This document shows positions 55,246-63,391 of a DNA stretch of 64,000 bases, piece after piece (position 1 is the first letter of the stretch; each line of letters opens with the position of its first letter). The translations under genes and the position numbers were made by a program. Location of the stretch: assembly GCF_900639985.1 (NCBI RefSeq), contig NZ_CAAAIM010000003.1:124001-188000 (forward strand), in the 5' to 3' direction. The notes under the pieces were generated by a model. It searched no databases. It saw only the letters and a list, made by a program, of their open reading frames with translations, and was not told where the DNA came from. The stretch comes from Legionella rowbothamii (GTDB lineage Bacteria; Pseudomonadota; Gammaproteobacteria; Legionellales; Legionellaceae).

Positions 55246-56925
55246 TCAGATCGTTTTTTTAAGCCAATCGGCAATATGCGCAAAAGTCTCATCAATAACC
55301 GTAATTGCTTGATGATATAACCGATTAAAGTGTTCACGCGCCCCTGTTTTCCAATAGCGCTCTAGGTACTGGCAAGCATATTTCATCCGGGTGGTGCCTA
55401 CGTAAACTGCCCCGCCTTTTATCTTATGCGCGATTCGTTCTACCATATCATAATTCTTTTTCGCAAAAGCTTTCTTCATCTGCTCCAAATCAGCGGGTAA
55501 TTCTTGGGTAATCATGAGGGTTAATAGCTCTACCAGCATACAATTCGTACCACAGTTTTTTAGTCCTTGTTTATATTCCAGTAAAGGAAATTGCTCTAAT
55601 TGAAATAATTCCTCGCTACGTGCAGGTAAGTCTGCTTGGATTTTCCTGGTAGCAGGGGTGGTATAGGCAATACTGGCCGGCACAAATCTTTTTAAGGTGT
55701 CTATGGCTTGAGCTCGAGTTAATGGTTTGGTCAAAATCGCATCGATACCTGATTCAATGCAGCGCTGCCTACTTTCCTCAAGAGCGTGGGCGGTAAGAGC
55801 AACAATTGGAGTATGGTGGTCATCATCCTCCTTATTACGAATTTTTTGTGTAATTTCATAACCATCCATGCCTTCGCCTAAGCCTATATCCATAAAAATT
55901 AAATCATAAACGGTGCGCTCATAATATTCTAAAGCGTCATAACTATTTGCAGCGATATCCACCTGACAGGATAGATTAGTGAGTAAGGCACGCGCTACTG
56001 ATTGAGCAATGCGATTATCTTCGACAATTAAGACCCTGGTCCCGATATTTTTTATCATTGATGCTGCAGGTTCGAGGTAGGTTGGAATAGCAATTGCCTC
56101 CTGATCAGCTCCTTGCTCATCATTTAACAAGGATTCTTGCAACGGAATAATACAGGTAAAAGAGGTGCCTTTGTGCAATTCACTGGCAACGTAAATTTCT
56201 CCTGCCAAATCATCAATAAATTGTTTTACTAAATATAAGCCTAATCCCGAACCTTTATAAATTCCTTGATAGGAAGGTGTTAAGCGTTTGAATTGCAGGT
56301 AAATATCCTGTTGATTTTCTTGAGACATGCCAATTCCCGAATCATGAATGATCAATTTCATGATAAAGTTTCGTCCTTGCTTTTTGGCTAATTCAACTCG
56401 GATGGATACAAAGCCCTTATTGGTAAATTTTACCGCATTAGCCACAAGCTCTAGAACAATTCGGTGAATTCTTATTTTATCGCCAATTACAAAAAGGGGG
56501 AGAGTCTTATCCCAAATGAGACTAAGTTTTAATTGCTTTTCAAGTGCTGGGGCTCTATATAATGCTTCAATGTGTTGAAATAACTGGCGCAAATCAAATT
56601 TCTTCTTTTGCGTGGGCACATCTCCAGTGCTCACGCGCACAGTTTCCAAAATTTCATCCATTAGATTTAATAAGGCATGGCTGGATGCTACTAAATTATC
56701 AGCATATTCTTTGATCCGTGGTTCGCTGGTTTCCGCTCTTAATAACTCTGAAAAACCCATGATACCCGATAATGGTGCGCGAATATCATGCCGCATATTG
56801 GATAAAAATTCCGCTTTTGCTTTATTTGCTAGATCAGCGTTATGCTGCGCTTCTTTTTCCAAAAGAGCGACTTTCTTCTGTAGTTGCTTGATTTGTTTTT
56901 CAAATGTGAGGTCTTGGCTATCCAT
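55246..56925 (-). CDS. Cytoplasmic hybrid histidine kinase (HisKA-HATPase-REC-HPt)
   Basis: This 559-residue protein is ordered as an N-terminal coiled coil (residues 9-38), then HisKA with SNMRHDIRAPLSGIMGF (His46). HATPase follows with LVANAVKFTNKG (N box), IHDSGIGMSQ (G1) and GSGLGLYLVKQF (G2). The receiver has DLIFMDIGLGEGMDGYE (phospho-Asp near 346), and HPt has RIAHKIKGGAVYVG (His near 495). A complete phosphorelay therefore sits in one chain. There is no TM or sensor domain, so the input may come through the coiled coil or a partner. No response regulator is adjacent. Confidence 0.93.
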   Translation of the reverse strand: MDSQDLTFEKQIKQLQKKVALLEKEAQHNADLANKAKAEFLSNMRHDIRAPLSGIMGFSELLRAETSEPRIKEYADNLVASSHALLNLMDEILETVRVSTGDVPTQKKKFDLRQLFQHIEALYRAPALEKQLKLSLIWDKTLPLFVIGDKIRIHRIVLELVANAVKFTNKGFVSIRVELAKKQGRNFIMKLIIHDSGIGMSQENQQDIYLQFKRLTPSYQGIYKGSGLGLYLVKQFIDDLAGEIYVASELHKGTSFTCIIPLQESLLNDEQGADQEAIAIPTYLEPAASMIKNIGTRVLIVEDNRIAQSVARALLTNLSCQVDIAANSYDALEYYERTVYDLIFMDIGLGEGMDGYEITQKIRNKEDDDHHTPIVALTAHALEESRQRCIESGIDAILTKPLTRAQAIDTLKRFVPASIAYTTPATRKIQADLPARSEELFQLEQFPLLEYKQGLKNCGTNCMLVELLTLMITQELPADLEQMKKAFAKKNYDMVERIAHKIKGGAVYVGTTRMKYACQYLERYWKTGAREHFNRLYHQAITVIDETFAHIADWLKKTI

Positions 56926-57241
56926 ATCCTTTGCGCCTTGGTTTGAACTAATTTTTTAATGACTCATCAAAAGCATGGTTAATATATTCATGCTACTAAC
57001 TTGCTTTATGGGCAAATACATTAAAAGAAGATGACGCATAAGACAACCCAAAAAGATAAAAAATTTAACTGAGAGTAGGAGGTGCCTGTATAAAGCATGT
57101 GTCTGTTGAAAATATGACCATTTAGGTTGTTTATGAAAAAAATGGTAATAAATTTGCAAACAAAAGGATCTTCTTCGGCCAAAATGAGGTATAATGCTGA
57201 GCTTAAATTCGAGTCTATTTATATTTAGGAGCAAGAAGCGA
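56926..57241. other. 316-bp gap before the secreted protein gene
   Basis: No gene is supported here. A TATAAT lies at 57190-57195 on the plus strand, 46 bp before the next ATG, with no convincing -35. The stretch is AT-rich and otherwise plain. Confidence 0.5.
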
Positions 57242-57742
57242 ATGAAAAAGATTATCTTATTAGCGTTGGGTTTGATTATATCAAGTGCTGTGGCTGCTGA
57301 AGGAGCTAAGCCCACAAAATCGATTAATCATACAGTCACTCTTGCAGGACTCCAGCCAGGAGAAGGACGAGTTATTCGCGGCGATGTTTTCGAAAACAAT
57401 AAATTTAAATCAGGCTATTATTTCTGTGCTGGCTCAAACAGTACACTTTACACCCTGGAATATTTCTTCTCTAAAAGCCAAGAGCCTTTTCATGTAGAAC
57501 ATTTAACCCGCTTCTCAATCTGCCAAGATGAAACCTTAGCTAATTGCCAAGAGTTTGCTACAGATAAATACCAAACATTTAGAGCGCTTGATGGCTATTT
57601 ACAAAATGATGTATCACATTCAAAAGTAGATCTTTCGCCCTTGAAAGCTGCATATCAATCATGCGAACCTACACCAGAGATGGACGAATTAGTGAAAAAA
57701 TCAATCCACGTAGGCGATCGTCTTTTTGCTCATATAGGTTAA
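57242..57742 (+). CDS. Secreted or periplasmic protein of unknown function
   Basis: This 166-residue protein starts at the ATG at 57242, with AGGAG upstream; the in-frame extension to 57194 would spoil the signal peptide. The signal is MKKIILLALGLIISSAVAAE. The mature protein is beta-rich with four cysteines (FCAG, ICQDE, NCQEF and SCEP), possibly two disulfides. There is no known family. It is single, and a bidirectional hairpin follows directly. Confidence 0.82.
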   Translation: MKKIILLALGLIISSAVAAEGAKPTKSINHTVTLAGLQPGEGRVIRGDVFENNKFKSGYYFCAGSNSTLYTLEYFFSKSQEPFHVEHLTRFSICQDETLANCQEFATDKYQTFRALDGYLQNDVSHSKVDLSPLKAAYQSCEPTPEMDELVKKSIHVGDRLFAHIG

Positions 57743-57752
57743 TACAAACTCC

Positions 57753-57787
57753 ATAGCCTTGATGCAATGCAGTGTAATCAAGGCTAT
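57753..57787. terminator. Bidirectional hairpin terminator
   Basis: ATAGCCTTGAT (57753-57763) pairs perfectly with ATCAAGGCTAT (57777-57787). The right arm overlaps the stop of the convergent pseudogene, so the hairpin serves both sides. Confidence 0.75.
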
Positions 57788-58151
57788 GCCGCTAATACCC
57801 CACTTTGATTGATGTTGTACGCGGCAATCCCATTTATCAGGCCTCCCCAACCTAAATTGCCATAATCATAGCTGCCACTGGGGATATTAATGTTCTCTAT
57901 GACTGCAAAAAGCCATTGCTCACTGTAATTTATGGAATGCTTCATTCCCGCAAAAATATCTGCGGATCCTGACTTTGGGGCCGTTGTTTGGTGAATATAA
58001 TTTGGTAGTAAAACCATAAATTCAGTGTTTGATGGTAAACCAATACGAACCTCTGTATTAGGTAGATTGTATTGGGTTCCAGCATTGAGCGTTTAACTGT
58101 TGGGCAATAAAATTGGATTCAATAACGACGCGTTAATAGGCGGTGGCACAG
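57784..58151 (-). pseudogene. Degraded gene with in-frame nonsense codon
   Basis: On the minus strand the reading frame that ends at 57784 continues upstream of its first ATG (58017) as natural-looking protein (GTQYNLPNTEVRIGLPSNTE). It then reaches a TAA near 58096 and continues in the same frame for more than 20 codons (PVPPPINASLLNPILLPNS). Continuous sense on both sides of one stop, with no ribosome site at 58017, indicates a nonsense-mutated or truncated gene, not a 77-residue protein. The C-terminus (SGSYDYGNLGWGGLINGIAAY) looks like a secreted beta protein. The 5' end is also missing. Confidence 0.6.
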
Positions 58152-58268
58152 GCACTGTCAATTACACTAGGCCTACATGCCAAATTGATAAAATCCGAGC
58201 AATCTGCATAAAGCAGTGACGTAAAAAAAGTGATTACAAATAAGGCAAATTAGGACTTATGCATCGTA

Positions 58269-58302
58269 TTTAATACTTTCTTAACAATTAGTCTTGTATA
58301 AT
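58269..58302 (+). promoter_or_regulatory. Predicted PmrA box and -10 upstream of the nucleotidyltransferase-like gene (box 3)
   Basis: TTTAATACT (58269-58277), TT spacer, CTTAACAAT (58280-58288), then 8 bp and TATAAT (58297-58302). Each half differs slightly from cTTAATatT, but the direct repeat, spacing and -10 position match boxes 1 and 2. Confidence 0.7.
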
Positions 58303-58366
58303 ATCTGTATAAAGTAAATAAATCTCTTTTTATTATTTTTGTCTAGTGAGTTCTTGGGAGATGCAG

Positions 58367-59923
58367 ATGAGCGGCACCAAATTATTGGGAAATTTATATA
58401 GTGATGAGCGCGATGAAGCACAATTAGATCCTGTGGCCCAAGAGCGCTTTAACGGATATCTAGAACAACTTGCGGCATTAGACCGATATGTTCATAGTCA
58501 AGATAATGATAATGTTAATTTTTCGGCCTGGCAAGAATGGGAAAATGGTTTACGTCAGATTTATAAGGATATGGTTTTTGATGCGTTTAATGCAAGTAAT
58601 ATTAAAATTCCTCCCAAAATGGAAATTCATTTTGCCGGCTCTTTAGCCAAGGCACAAGCAACTCAATATTCTGATTTGGATGCGTTTGTTATCGTGGAGA
58701 AGGAAGAGGATATTGAACTGGTTAAACCGGTATTTGATGCCTTAAATAATTTATGCCAACGTATGTTTACGACTACGAATCAATTATATCCTGACCCCAT
58801 CGGTATTAATCCTAGCCGCCTTATTGGCACACCTGAAAGTTTATATGAACAACTTCAAAATGGAGCGGTTGTCGATGCCGAGGCGACGGTACGCTCACTA
58901 GTCTCTTCAAAACCGATATTTCCCCGCTATGAACTGGGCGAGCAATTATGCGATAAAATAAGAAATGATTCTGAGTTAGGCGGGTATTGCTCGGCGAAGA
59001 AACTTTATAATTTAGCGATTCATGACTTTAAAGCGCCATCCCAAAACGCATCTCATGTTAGTGTGAAAACTCATATTATGCGTCCGCTTGATTTTATTTT
59101 GATGGGAATGCGTACCGAATTTGGTTTATATCGTGAAGATGGCGGCCATCTTTCTGGGCTCGGGACTCTCAGTCTCTTACGTGAAAATAAATTGCTCCCA
59201 GAGAATGATATTGATCGCATTGCAGCCTTGTGTAATAAAGCAATGGCTAAGCGATTTGAATTGCATGCAGATCATAGGTCAGAGCATGATGAAATGCCCT
59301 ATGATGAAGCCCAGGAAATGCTGGCTGAGGTGGAATGGCTTAGAGGGGTAGCAATTCAACGTGTGCAGCGATTAGATGCTCCTCGTCCTGTAGCAACTCC
59401 TAGTCCGGAAAAAACACCAGGCTTTTTTGCACGTAATGCGGGTGTTTTTAAAGGCATGGCTCTAACGACGACTGCTTTTGTTGCGGTCGCTGCGATAAGC
59501 CTTGGTTTGGGATTAATAGGGGGAGGAATAATGGCTCCCTTGGTTGCGGCCGGAGGGGTTGTCGCCGGGGTTGCAGTTGTTCCTGCAGTATTATTGGCAG
59601 TAGGTGCACTTTTGGCGGCAGCGGTGGCTGGTTATAGCCTCTATAAGGGAATACAAGCAATTAGTAATTGGTTCTCTGCTAAAAATAATGTGGCGCCAGA
59701 AACGGTTATTGCCTCTAGAACCGAAAATGCGCCTAGCAGTTACACCGGCCCCATGGCCCAATTAACTAACACTAATACTGTTAGTAAACAGAAGGCAGAT
59801 GCCAATCTTGAGGATAATATAGGGTATGGCAATCCATTGGGTACAATGAATACTACATCCGAGATAAGTCAGGTCGAAGAACCTCAGCTAAGAGATGATC
59901 AATTGGTTATAAGCGCTTACTGA
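58367..59923 (+). CDS. Nucleotidyltransferase-like protein with C-terminal membrane hairpin, predicted effector
   Basis: This roughly 518-residue protein starts at the ATG at 58367, with GGGAG six nt upstream. HFAGSLAKAQATQYSDLDAF (near residues 88-107) is a textbook polymerase-beta-type nucleotidyltransferase motif, hG[GS]x10DhD, as in GlnD/DUF294 proteins. A helical region follows (residues 190-340). Two or three Gly/Ala/Val-rich TM segments lie near residues 365-435. The hydrophilic C-terminus has SQVEEPQL near its end, an E-block-like Dot/Icm feature. It could transfer AMP, UMP or similar to a target at a host membrane. The PmrA box supports virulence-linked expression. Confidence 0.78.
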   Translation: MSGTKLLGNLYSDERDEAQLDPVAQERFNGYLEQLAALDRYVHSQDNDNVNFSAWQEWENGLRQIYKDMVFDAFNASNIKIPPKMEIHFAGSLAKAQATQYSDLDAFVIVEKEEDIELVKPVFDALNNLCQRMFTTTNQLYPDPIGINPSRLIGTPESLYEQLQNGAVVDAEATVRSLVSSKPIFPRYELGEQLCDKIRNDSELGGYCSAKKLYNLAIHDFKAPSQNASHVSVKTHIMRPLDFILMGMRTEFGLYREDGGHLSGLGTLSLLRENKLLPENDIDRIAALCNKAMAKRFELHADHRSEHDEMPYDEAQEMLAEVEWLRGVAIQRVQRLDAPRPVATPSPEKTPGFFARNAGVFKGMALTTTAFVAVAAISLGLGLIGGGIMAPLVAAGGVVAGVAVVPAVLLAVGALLAAAVAGYSLYKGIQAISNWFSAKNNVAPETVIASRTENAPSSYTGPMAQLTNTNTVSKQKADANLEDNIGYGNPLGTMNTTSEISQVEEPQLRDDQLVISAY

Positions 59924-60090
59924 ATAGGTCTTCCCTACGGCTCAGTTGTAGGCCGGCCGAACTGACTTGATATCATGCCTTTTTTCTCATGGAGGGAGTT
60001 TTCCCCGAATTCAAGCAGGTAGAAAAAATGGGGTATGAGTTTGGATATCAGCACAGAAAAGAATAATCCGCGCGATGAGTGACTGATGTA

Positions 60091-60114
60091 AAGCCCGGTA
60101 TTTGCTGGGCTTTT
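60091..60114 (+). terminator. Rho-independent terminator downstream of the nucleotidyltransferase-like gene
   Basis: AAGCCC (60091-60096) and GGGCTT (60107-60112) with a 10-nt loop, running into TTTTC. The gap 59924-60140 also begins with a partial TGTAGGCCGG hairpin repeat. Confidence 0.65.
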
Positions 60115-60140
60115 CAGCCGAGCCTATGTTAAGCGTTGTC

Positions 60141-61517
60141 TCAGGATCCTATTTGAGATAGTGAAAAATTATCTTGTTGTTCAAACGTGGATAACAAATC
60201 AACATTCCCTTGCTTAGGGGCATTGATGTAAGTTCTAATTTGCTCCATTAATTCTTTAACGTTAGCTGCGGGGCAGTCTAATCGCTTAAGACTGTCTCTA
60301 AGTTTCGCCTCTAAAGTTATCCCTGAGGGCAATTCCAGATACGGTGTTAAATATTTTTGAATTGGTTTTTCTTTATCATTAGAAGCGAGAGCTAAGAAAA
60401 TAAGTACGCATATTAAATCATTATCTTGGTATTTAGCCAGCAAGCTTTGATAACGAGAGGCTCGCTGTCTACATTGTGCTGTACCGGTAAAGATATCTAA
60501 AAGTCCCAAAAGCCCTTTATTTTCCTGAGCAAGATAAGCAGTTAATCCTAGTTGCAACGCATGTAAAGTCGCTTTCGCTTGTAATTGTTTTATCAGATTA
60601 GCATCAGGGATAACCAAACGAGCTACGGAAAAGTCATCTCCAAAGCGATGATATTCCCCTGATTGTTTCGCTTGCTTAATTAATTGCTGTTGGGTAGTGT
60701 CAACTACATCCAGTAATTGAGTAAATAAGGAACCTTGATTATTAAAATGATGAGGAGCTAAACGACGTTGTTGTACTTCTTTTTGGAGTTTTTCTCCCCG
60801 TTTAGTTGTTTCTTCTACCTTAAATTCACGCTCTATTATTTCTAATTCTTGCGGGAGATAAGTGTAACCAACGAGCTCATCCCCTGGCGTTACCGGTGTA
60901 TTAAAAATGGAGTTTCGTTGAATTACTAAGTCAACGTGGGGTGAGGAATAATTATCAAAAGCATCTTTAGAACCATCAACTTCAGTATGATAAGTCAATT
61001 GCTCTATGGTTCCATCAATGCGCTTGATGGCGATTCCCGTATCACCAATACCAAAACCAGCACAATAAAATGCATCTTCTTTTTGATACATCATGCTTAA
61101 TGACATTGTAAATTCGGAATTTATTGCATGTCGCAAGCGTAAAGAATAGATGGTATGGATTAATTGCTCGGTAATGTCTTGGGGTGTTTTTTCCGCAGAG
61201 GCGGTACTCAGCTCTGTTGAGTAGCGCTCCATTAAGGACACCACATGGTTATCAATGAATGCAAAAGTTGCTTGTCGCTCACCGCCATAAAAGCCATCCA
61301 CGATAATTTGAAAGGCCATGCCTTCTTGGGTATAGCCGATAACTAATTTGTCATCGCTGTTTTTAGGTTTAGCAATACTTTTTCCTTCTTCATCAAAATG
61401 AATAAATAGGCTGGAAGCTAGTACTTCGCTATTCCCATGATCTAAGGCGTTAGGTCTAGAGCGGTAAACTTCTTCATGAAGGACGCCATTACAAACTTGG
61501 GTAATCAAGCCACGCAT
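60141..61517 (-). CDS. PP2C-like (PPM-type) phosphatase-related protein
   Basis: This 458-residue protein starts at the ATG at 61517, with GGGAGAAATA directly upstream. Three stretches align in order with PPM phosphatases. QIIVDGFYGGERQATFAF corresponds to the VaDGmGGh metal-site motif, and YCAGFGIGDTGIAIKRIDGT corresponds to the nvGDSraYl strand. GDDFSVARLVIP corresponds to the terminal DDxT metal site. The N-terminus resembles the R..NqD opening (RSRPNALDHGN). The C-terminal 170 residues are helical with no match. Several catalytic positions look altered, so activity is uncertain. It is a candidate effector or regulator with an extended -10 promoter (TGGTATAAT) upstream. Confidence 0.72.
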   Translation of the reverse strand: MRGLITQVCNGVLHEEVYRSRPNALDHGNSEVLASSLFIHFDEEGKSIAKPKNSDDKLVIGYTQEGMAFQIIVDGFYGGERQATFAFIDNHVVSLMERYSTELSTASAEKTPQDITEQLIHTIYSLRLRHAINSEFTMSLSMMYQKEDAFYCAGFGIGDTGIAIKRIDGTIEQLTYHTEVDGSKDAFDNYSSPHVDLVIQRNSIFNTPVTPGDELVGYTYLPQELEIIEREFKVEETTKRGEKLQKEVQQRRLAPHHFNNQGSLFTQLLDVVDTTQQQLIKQAKQSGEYHRFGDDFSVARLVIPDANLIKQLQAKATLHALQLGLTAYLAQENKGLLGLLDIFTGTAQCRQRASRYQSLLAKYQDNDLICVLIFLALASNDKEKPIQKYLTPYLELPSGITLEAKLRDSLKRLDCPAANVKELMEQIRTYINAPKQGNVDLLSTFEQQDNFSLSQIGS

Positions 61518-61615
61518 TATTTCTCCCTGAAGATTAAAACAAAATACATTATACCAAATTATGAACAAAATGGTGAAATATACCAATAAAATACCTTATC
61601 GTATTTCTACTTTAA

Positions 61616-61690
61616 TGTAGGCTGAGCTGTTGAGCCCAGCATTGGGCAGGACACAAAGGAGTTTGCTGGGCGTTTCAGTCCAGCCTAGAC
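61616..61690. repeat. Intergenic hairpin repeats (TGTAGGCTG family)
   Basis: TGTAGGCTGAGCTGTTGAGCCCAGCATTGGGC and then GCTGGGC-gtttca-GTCCAGCC form nested hairpins between the divergently placed PP2C-like gene and the histidine-phosphatase stop. Confidence 0.6.
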
Positions 61691-62316
61691 TTCGGTGGCT
61701 TCACATTCCAACCCAAACAATCCCATGTTGCCGAGTCCGTTTCATGGGTAAAAATACAAAGAGCCCCCGTCGCAATTTTAATGGGGTATTGGGTGCTAAA
61801 CGTGGCAAAATCACCGGTAAGATAGGGAGAAAAACGGGCAATGCCATTACTAGTAATGACTAAACAGGTTTTTCCCTGATGCTGTTGGCAGAGATGTGCT
61901 GCAAAATGTTGCCAGTTAGTAATTATCTCCGCTGGAGAAACATGCCAGCCATTGGGGACGAGGGCTTGAGCTTCCCAGGCTGCGAGGGCCTCTTTGCCAA
62001 TGCGCGCAACGACCTGCTCTTCTGGTTGATTTTCATCAGGACCATAGTCGAGCTCATTAAAAATGGATAAGCGTTCCATTGGGAGTTGTGTGCCCATGGC
62101 TTTTTGAGCTTGTTCTGCGGTTTGAATGGTGCGTTGCAAGGTCGAGGTAAAAATGACATCAGGGATAAGCTGCTCTTGCCTTAAATAGGTTCCCAGTGCG
62201 AATCCTTGGAGTAGCCCGCTTTCAACTAAAGGCAAATCGGTAGTTCCCACACGTCGAACTATCTCTCCGGCAGCAAAGGTGTTGCCGTGGCGTGCGATTA
62301 ATAATCGTGTTGTCAT
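61675..62316 (-). CDS. Histidine phosphatase superfamily protein (PGM-like)
   Basis: This 213-residue protein has LLIARHGNTFAAGEIVRRVG, the RHG motif with the nucleophilic His near residue 10, and VIFTSTLQRTIQTAEQA and NELDYGPDENQPEE as usual family elements. The distal motif reads VITSNGIARF where the classic second His (often SHGG) is expected, so the proton-donor/second-His arrangement may differ. It starts 3 bp after kdsB on the same strand, suggesting a role near CMP-Kdo or related sugar phosphate metabolism. Confidence 0.82.
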   Translation of the reverse strand: MTTRLLIARHGNTFAAGEIVRRVGTTDLPLVESGLLQGFALGTYLRQEQLIPDVIFTSTLQRTIQTAEQAQKAMGTQLPMERLSIFNELDYGPDENQPEEQVVARIGKEALAAWEAQALVPNGWHVSPAEIITNWQHFAAHLCQQHQGKTCLVITSNGIARFSPYLTGDFATFSTQYPIKIATGALCIFTHETDSATWDCLGWNVKPPKSRLD

Positions 62317-62319
62317 GAT

Positions 62320-63144
62320 CTAGGAAGCCTCTATAGGTAGTAATTCGCCGTGTTGGCTAATTAGGGCTTCTGCTCGAGCGATATCTTGAGGGCTATCCAC
62401 CCCAGACATGTTGGCTCGACCTTTGTAGTCTACCGGTATGCAACGAATGCTATAACCGTTTTCCAATATGCGTAGTTGCTCTAAGCCTTCGAGTTGTTCA
62501 AAGGTGCTTTCTGGCAGCGTGATGAATTTTTCTAGCATGGCTAAGGAATACCCGTATAAGCCTATATGGCGAAATATGGGGCTTTTATCCGTTGTTTGCT
62601 GTAATTCGGATTCTTTCCGTAAGGCCGGAATAATGTTTTTACTGAACCAGAATGCTTTTCCGCTTTGTGCGTCAAATACAGCCGTCGTGCCACTAAATGG
62701 TGTTGTTTGCTTATTGTGGCGTAACTCATCTAATTGCTTCCACGACAATTGGGTTACGGGAGTGACCACATCGCAAGGGGAGGTGGCAAAGGCATCAATT
62801 AAGGCGCGTAAGAAATCTGGCGGCGTTAAGGGGGCGTCTCCTTGCATATTTAAAATAAAATCTGGCTTGCGAGCCATTTGTTGTACTGCTTCAGCAACGC
62901 GATCCGTGCCAGTAAGGGCATTCGCGGAGGTCATTACCACTTCCACTGCGAGTGTTCGGCCATGTTGGGCAATGCGTTGATCGTCGGTGGCGACAATAAT
63001 TGAGACATCATTTAGGCCTGCTGCCGCGGCACGTGAAAGCGCTACGACACGTTGTAACATGGTTTGACCATGAATGAGGGCCAAAGGCTTTCCGGGGAGC
63101 CGAGTTGACGCATAGCGTGCAGGAATAATAATAGCAGTATGCAT
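62320..63144 (-). CDS. kdsB: 3-deoxy-manno-octulosonate cytidylyltransferase (KdsB family)
   Basis: This 274-residue enzyme has IIIPARYASTRLPGKPLALI at the N-terminus, IIVATDDQRIAQHG, and FILNMQGDAPLTPPDFL (the usual text is nvQGDEPlipp). It also has FRHIGLYGYSLAML and ANMSGVDSPQDIARAEALI near the C-terminus. It makes CMP-Kdo for the LPS inner core. It is about 20 residues longer than E. coli KdsB, and QGDAP replaces QGDEP, so a paralogue with modified sugar preference is possible. It is co-transcribed with the histidine phosphatase. Confidence 0.88.
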   Translation of the reverse strand: MHTAIIIPARYASTRLPGKPLALIHGQTMLQRVVALSRAAAAGLNDVSIIVATDDQRIAQHGRTLAVEVVMTSANALTGTDRVAEAVQQMARKPDFILNMQGDAPLTPPDFLRALIDAFATSPCDVVTPVTQLSWKQLDELRHNKQTTPFSGTTAVFDAQSGKAFWFSKNIIPALRKESELQQTTDKSPIFRHIGLYGYSLAMLEKFITLPESTFEQLEGLEQLRILENGYSIRCIPVDYKGRANMSGVDSPQDIARAEALISQHGELLPIEAS

Positions 63145-63272
63145 GATATAAATTCCAAAAAGCGAAGGAACGCTAATAATAGCTTAAACGTGGTTTTATT
63201 ACTATGAAGGGGCACTTATCGGACGTTTACAATCAAGAGATTTGGTCGTTTATTGGCAGAAAAAACTCTCTT

Positions 63273-63355
63273 CATTGCGAACGAAATGAAGCAACCCAGG
63301 GTTATGTGCAGCGGACTCTAGGGTTACTTCCTTATTACGTTTCTCGCAATGACGG
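63273..63355. repeat. MITE-like palindromic repeat (CATTGCGAACGAAATGAAGCAACCC family)
   Basis: CATTGCGAACGAAATGAAGC and AACCCAGGG at the left, and GGGTTACTTCC...CGTTTCTCGCAATG at the right, form an imperfect 80-bp inverted repeat. Left ends recur at 33934 and 55178. It lies upstream of kdsB (63144) and downstream of gcvPB, and looks like a small mobile non-coding element. Confidence 0.72.
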
Positions 63356-63391
63356 ATCACTTTGTTGTATAAGTAACCAGGTTTGTCTGAC

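Noticed and set aside
55080..55262. 60-codon plus-strand ORF between queE and the histidine kinase.
   Set aside because: It passes through the dispersed repeat at 55178 and has no ribosome site or recognisable protein character.
56956..57315. 119-codon ORF on the minus strand over the secreted-protein start.
   Set aside because: It overlaps a signal-peptide gene on the other strand, has low-complexity content and no Shine-Dalgarno.
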